From contig NC_013194.1 in NCBI RefSeq assembly GCF_000024165.1, forward strand, positions 2,790,001-2,854,000: a DNA stretch of 64,000 bases, read 5' to 3'. Below the pieces are notes generated by a model. That model saw only the letters and a program-made list of their open reading frames with translations. It did no database searches and was not told where the DNA came from. Positions 61,915 to 64,000 of this stretch are shown piece by piece; within the stretch, counting starts at the first letter, position 1, and the number at the start of each line of letters is the position of its first letter. The stretch is from Accumulibacter phosphatis. Its GTDB lineage: Bacteria; Pseudomonadota; Gammaproteobacteria; Burkholderiales; Rhodocyclaceae. The translations under genes and the position numbers were made by a program.

Positions 61915-64000
61915 CTAACCGCACTGACCGTCTTCCGGGCCTTGCCCGCTGACCATCGAGCTTGCCGGAATCTCGCGCACGTCCCGTACGTAGCGCCTCT
62001 CGGCCAGCGCCCAGGCGTCAAGCCGCGCCAGTCGCGCCTCCCAAACATGACACAGGGCTTTCGGCGAAGTTCGCAGCGAAGGCCGTTCGGCCAGACCGGC
62101 GATTGCCCTGGCAGCGATTCCCGCCTTGCCGCTGGTGATTGCGGAGAGGCCTTGCGCCGTTTCCGCCGTGGGCCCGCAGTTCAGGTCAACCAGCAGTTCA
62201 TGCAGCAGTTCGAGGGCGACGTTGGCCTTGCCGGTCTGCGCCAGAAAGACATCGAGCGCACCCTCGATGATGCCGGCCACCGCCCACTGGTGCAGTGGCG
62301 AAACGCGCGCGACTTCGCCGAGCGTCTCGCTCAGGCGATTGGCTTTCAGCCAACCGCCGGCGGCCAGACGGCGCAGCACGCCGGCCAGCTCGCCGGGATC
62401 GGCGCGGCCGTCGGCGATGCCTTCGATCAGCAGGTCCGTCGCCAGCCGGCGCAGATCGCCGTCGCGGCTGGCCAGGGCGATCGACAGCGCCAGCTTTCCC
62501 ATCTCCGACCACGGCCGGTTGCTCTCGAACAGCGGCGTCAGGAAAGCATGCAGGGGTTCGCCGGAGCTCGCCGTGAGGTCGATACGCTCGACCATCAGGC
62601 GTGCGCCGAGCGCCAGCGACGCGTCGACATTGAGTGGCCAGAGTATCTGCGTCCATTCGATCAGCCAGGGCGCCGAGTAGCCGACGGCCAGCGAGCGGTG
62701 CGGCGCCGACTCGTGCGCCAGGCAGGTCGGCACGGCGAGGCTCGGGTCGAGCGTGCGCAGCGCCAGCGCCGGGGCCGCCAGACGCAGCCAGCCGGCGCAA
62801 CGCCGCAGCCAGGCAGCGCCGGCGTTAAGCTTCGCCCTCGCTCCCCAGGCGTGCGTTGGCGCCTGTGGCGCTGCCGAGTACGCCGGCGAGACGTGCAGGT
62901 CGAGGCTCGGGTAGGTCGTTTCACGGCGATGCCGGCGCAGCGTGCGCGTCCCGGCTTGCCACTGATAGCTGGCGGGGCGCAGAACGTCCGGCCAGTCGAG
63001 ACGCAAGTCGAGCGCCGCCAGCGGGCCGCTCAGATCGGCGTGCGGGGCGCGCGCGCGGCCGGCGGCGATCCACAGGGCCGTCTGCTTCCTGTCCTGCGCG
63101 TGCGCACCGTCCGCGCCGCCGAGCGCCCAACGTACTGCCGGCGCCCAGTCGCCGCGCAGCTCACCGGCCAGCGCCAGCGCTTCACCACGGCCATCGGGCG
63201 CCAGGCGCAGCAGGGCCTGCAGGAGGTCGCTGGCGAGCGGTCGCCGGCCTGCCAGTTCGTAGCCGGTCAGGCGCTCGACCAGAACACACGGCGCGATCCA
63301 GCCGTGCGCATGCGTCGGCGTCGCCAGCGGTTGCAGCGCGCCGTGCCGGTCGAGGTGCCGGGTAAGCTCCCGCAGTCGCCGGTCGACGAAGCGCATCGGC
63401 CCGCGCACCTGCCGCCAGAAGGGATAGTGGGTATGCTGCAGGCGGCCTTCGAGCCAGGTCAGCACCAGATCGCGCAGGCCGTTCGGAGCGCCGGGCAGGA
63501 CGAGGCCGCGCGCGTCGGCGAGCGCACCGGTGTACATCCGCTTGACCAGCGCCTGCGTGCGCGCGGCGAAGTCGGCGGGCCGGTCGTCGAAGAGGCGCGC
63601 GATGCCGTCGACGAGGCGCTCGACTTCGTCGACCGAATCGATCGCCTCGATGGCGTGCGCGACGCCGTCGATCAGTTCGTCGACGCTGGTGATGGGGAGC
63701 AGTGGCGGCAGCTTCGTCAGGACCGGCAGGTCGCTCAGCGCGAAGGCCAGGGGCGGTGGTGGCCGGGAGAAGTCGACTTCGCCGGCCGATCCGCCCAATC
63801 CACACATGCCGCCCAAAGTGCGCAGGCGAGGCGGCAGCGCCTGCAGGCGCGTGCGCCATTGTTGCTCTGCCGAGTTCGCCGCCGCCTCGGCAGCGGCATC
63901 GGCCGCCAGCCGCAGCGCCGGGTGGACGGCTGCCACCTCGGCACCGAGCCCGGCAAGTTGCGCGCGCGCCAGCGGCGCCAGTTCGTCCGCAAAGCGGCGC
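61915..64000 (-). CDS. DUF6493-like protein, 5' end outside the window
   Basis: The reading frame is open to the right edge (it reads RRFADELAPLARAQLAGLGAEV before the GTG at 63936), so the gene continues beyond it. The visible 694 residues are Ala/Leu/Arg-rich and helical, with segments WLEGRLQHTHYPFWRQVRG, ERLTGYELAGRRPLASDLLQ and a HEAT-like C-terminal part (LATDLLIEGIADGRADPGEL). I assign it to the DUF6493 type, which usually neighbours SWIM zinc-finger, MoxR and VWA genes; those would lie to the right if present. The function is unknown. Confidence 0.65.
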   Translation of the reverse strand, partial: RRFADELAPLARAQLAGLGAEVAAVHPALRLAADAAAEAAANSAEQQWRTRLQALPPRLRTLGGMCGLGGSAGEVDFSRPPPPLAFALSDLPVLTKLPPLLPITSVDELIDGVAHAIEAIDSVDEVERLVDGIARLFDDRPADFAARTQALVKRMYTGALADARGLVLPGAPNGLRDLVLTWLEGRLQHTHYPFWRQVRGPMRFVDRRLRELTRHLDRHGALQPLATPTHAHGWIAPCVLVERLTGYELAGRRPLASDLLQALLRLAPDGRGEALALAGELRGDWAPAVRWALGGADGAHAQDRKQTALWIAAGRARAPHADLSGPLAALDLRLDWPDVLRPASYQWQAGTRTLRRHRRETTYPSLDLHVSPAYSAAPQAPTHAWGARAKLNAGAAWLRRCAGWLRLAAPALALRTLDPSLAVPTCLAHESAPHRSLAVGYSAPWLIEWTQILWPLNVDASLALGARLMVERIDLTASSGEPLHAFLTPLFESNRPWSEMGKLALSIALASRDGDLRRLATDLLIEGIADGRADPGELAGVLRRLAAGGWLKANRLSETLGEVARVSPLHQWAVAGIIEGALDVFLAQTGKANVALELLHELLVDLNCGPTAETAQGLSAITSGKAGIAARAIAGLAERPSLRTSPKALCHVWEARLARLDAWALAERRYVRDVREIPASSMVSGQGPEDGQCG

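Overview
The window (64 kb) looks like a chromosomal piece of a high-G+C betaproteobacterium of the Rhodocyclales / 'Candidatus Accumulibacter' type. This is an inference from: two PEP-CTERM exported proteins each preceded by a sigma-54 promoter; the gene orders hda–(divergent) purM with HAD–pcnB–folK–panBCD nearby, and mltG–tmk–holB–pilZ–tatD; a FabR-like regulator beside a large acyl-CoA dehydrogenase; and strong third-position G/C bias almost everywhere. No rRNA, CRISPR array, complete insertion sequence or phage genes were found. One tRNA (Arg, CCU anticodon) is present.

Layout. 1–5.4 kb: minus-strand genes for an Fe-type alcohol dehydrogenase with its ABM monooxygenase partner, an exported NHL protein, a DUF2272 lipoprotein, a beta-lactamase-like serine hydrolase and an M15 peptidase (the last three probably a cell-wall operon). 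5.4–10.7 kb: an AT-richer accessory island with degenerate repeats on its flanks. It carries two overlapping genes: a double cold-shock-domain/TPR/STAND ATPase and an AAA/STAND ATPase ending in a Swt1-type HEPN domain with an intact Rx4H RNase motif. This is the best candidate in the window for an undescribed (probably anti-phage, RNA-sensing and RNA-cleaving) system. 10.7–22.5 kb: MAPEG protein with an unannotated 59-aa gene, a free-standing DUF2126 protein, PEP-CTERM protein 1 (DUF1194), FabR / acyl-CoA dehydrogenase / PatZ-like acetyltransferase, an Rpn-family nuclease and tRNA-Arg. 22.8–29 kb: uup, benE, a patatin lipoprotein, and PEP-CTERM protein 2 (prenyltransferase/squalene-cyclase-like toroid). 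29–39.5 kb: NYN–OST-HTH protein, panBCD, a soluble CZB chemoreceptor, folK, pcnB, HAD hydrolase, hda, purM. 39.8–46.1 kb: RND efflux adaptor and pump, an AidB-like acyl-CoA dehydrogenase pseudogene, an alpha/beta hydrolase. 46.1–57.1 kb: DnaQ–Cho-like exonuclease, the tightly overlapping mltG–tmk–holB–pilZ–tatD–ankyrin operon, ygfZ, NRDE protein, L,D-transpeptidase/tadA, cyclic-nucleotide-binding and CZB proteins, ComB-like phosphatase. 57.2–64 kb: DUF3999/DUF2339 membrane pair and a DUF6493 protein that runs off the right edge.

Regulatory links seen directly: the two PEP-CTERM genes share both a -24/-12 promoter and a 17-base upstream box (TGTCGRSGAWTTTTACA; one copy at gene 1, two at gene 2), pointing to one sigma-54 activator for both; and a perfect GTGTAC-N4-GTACAC palindrome lies between fabR-like and the acyl-CoA dehydrogenase gene. 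Start sites were chosen by ribosome-binding site and family N-terminus, so several genes are shorter than the longest open frame.
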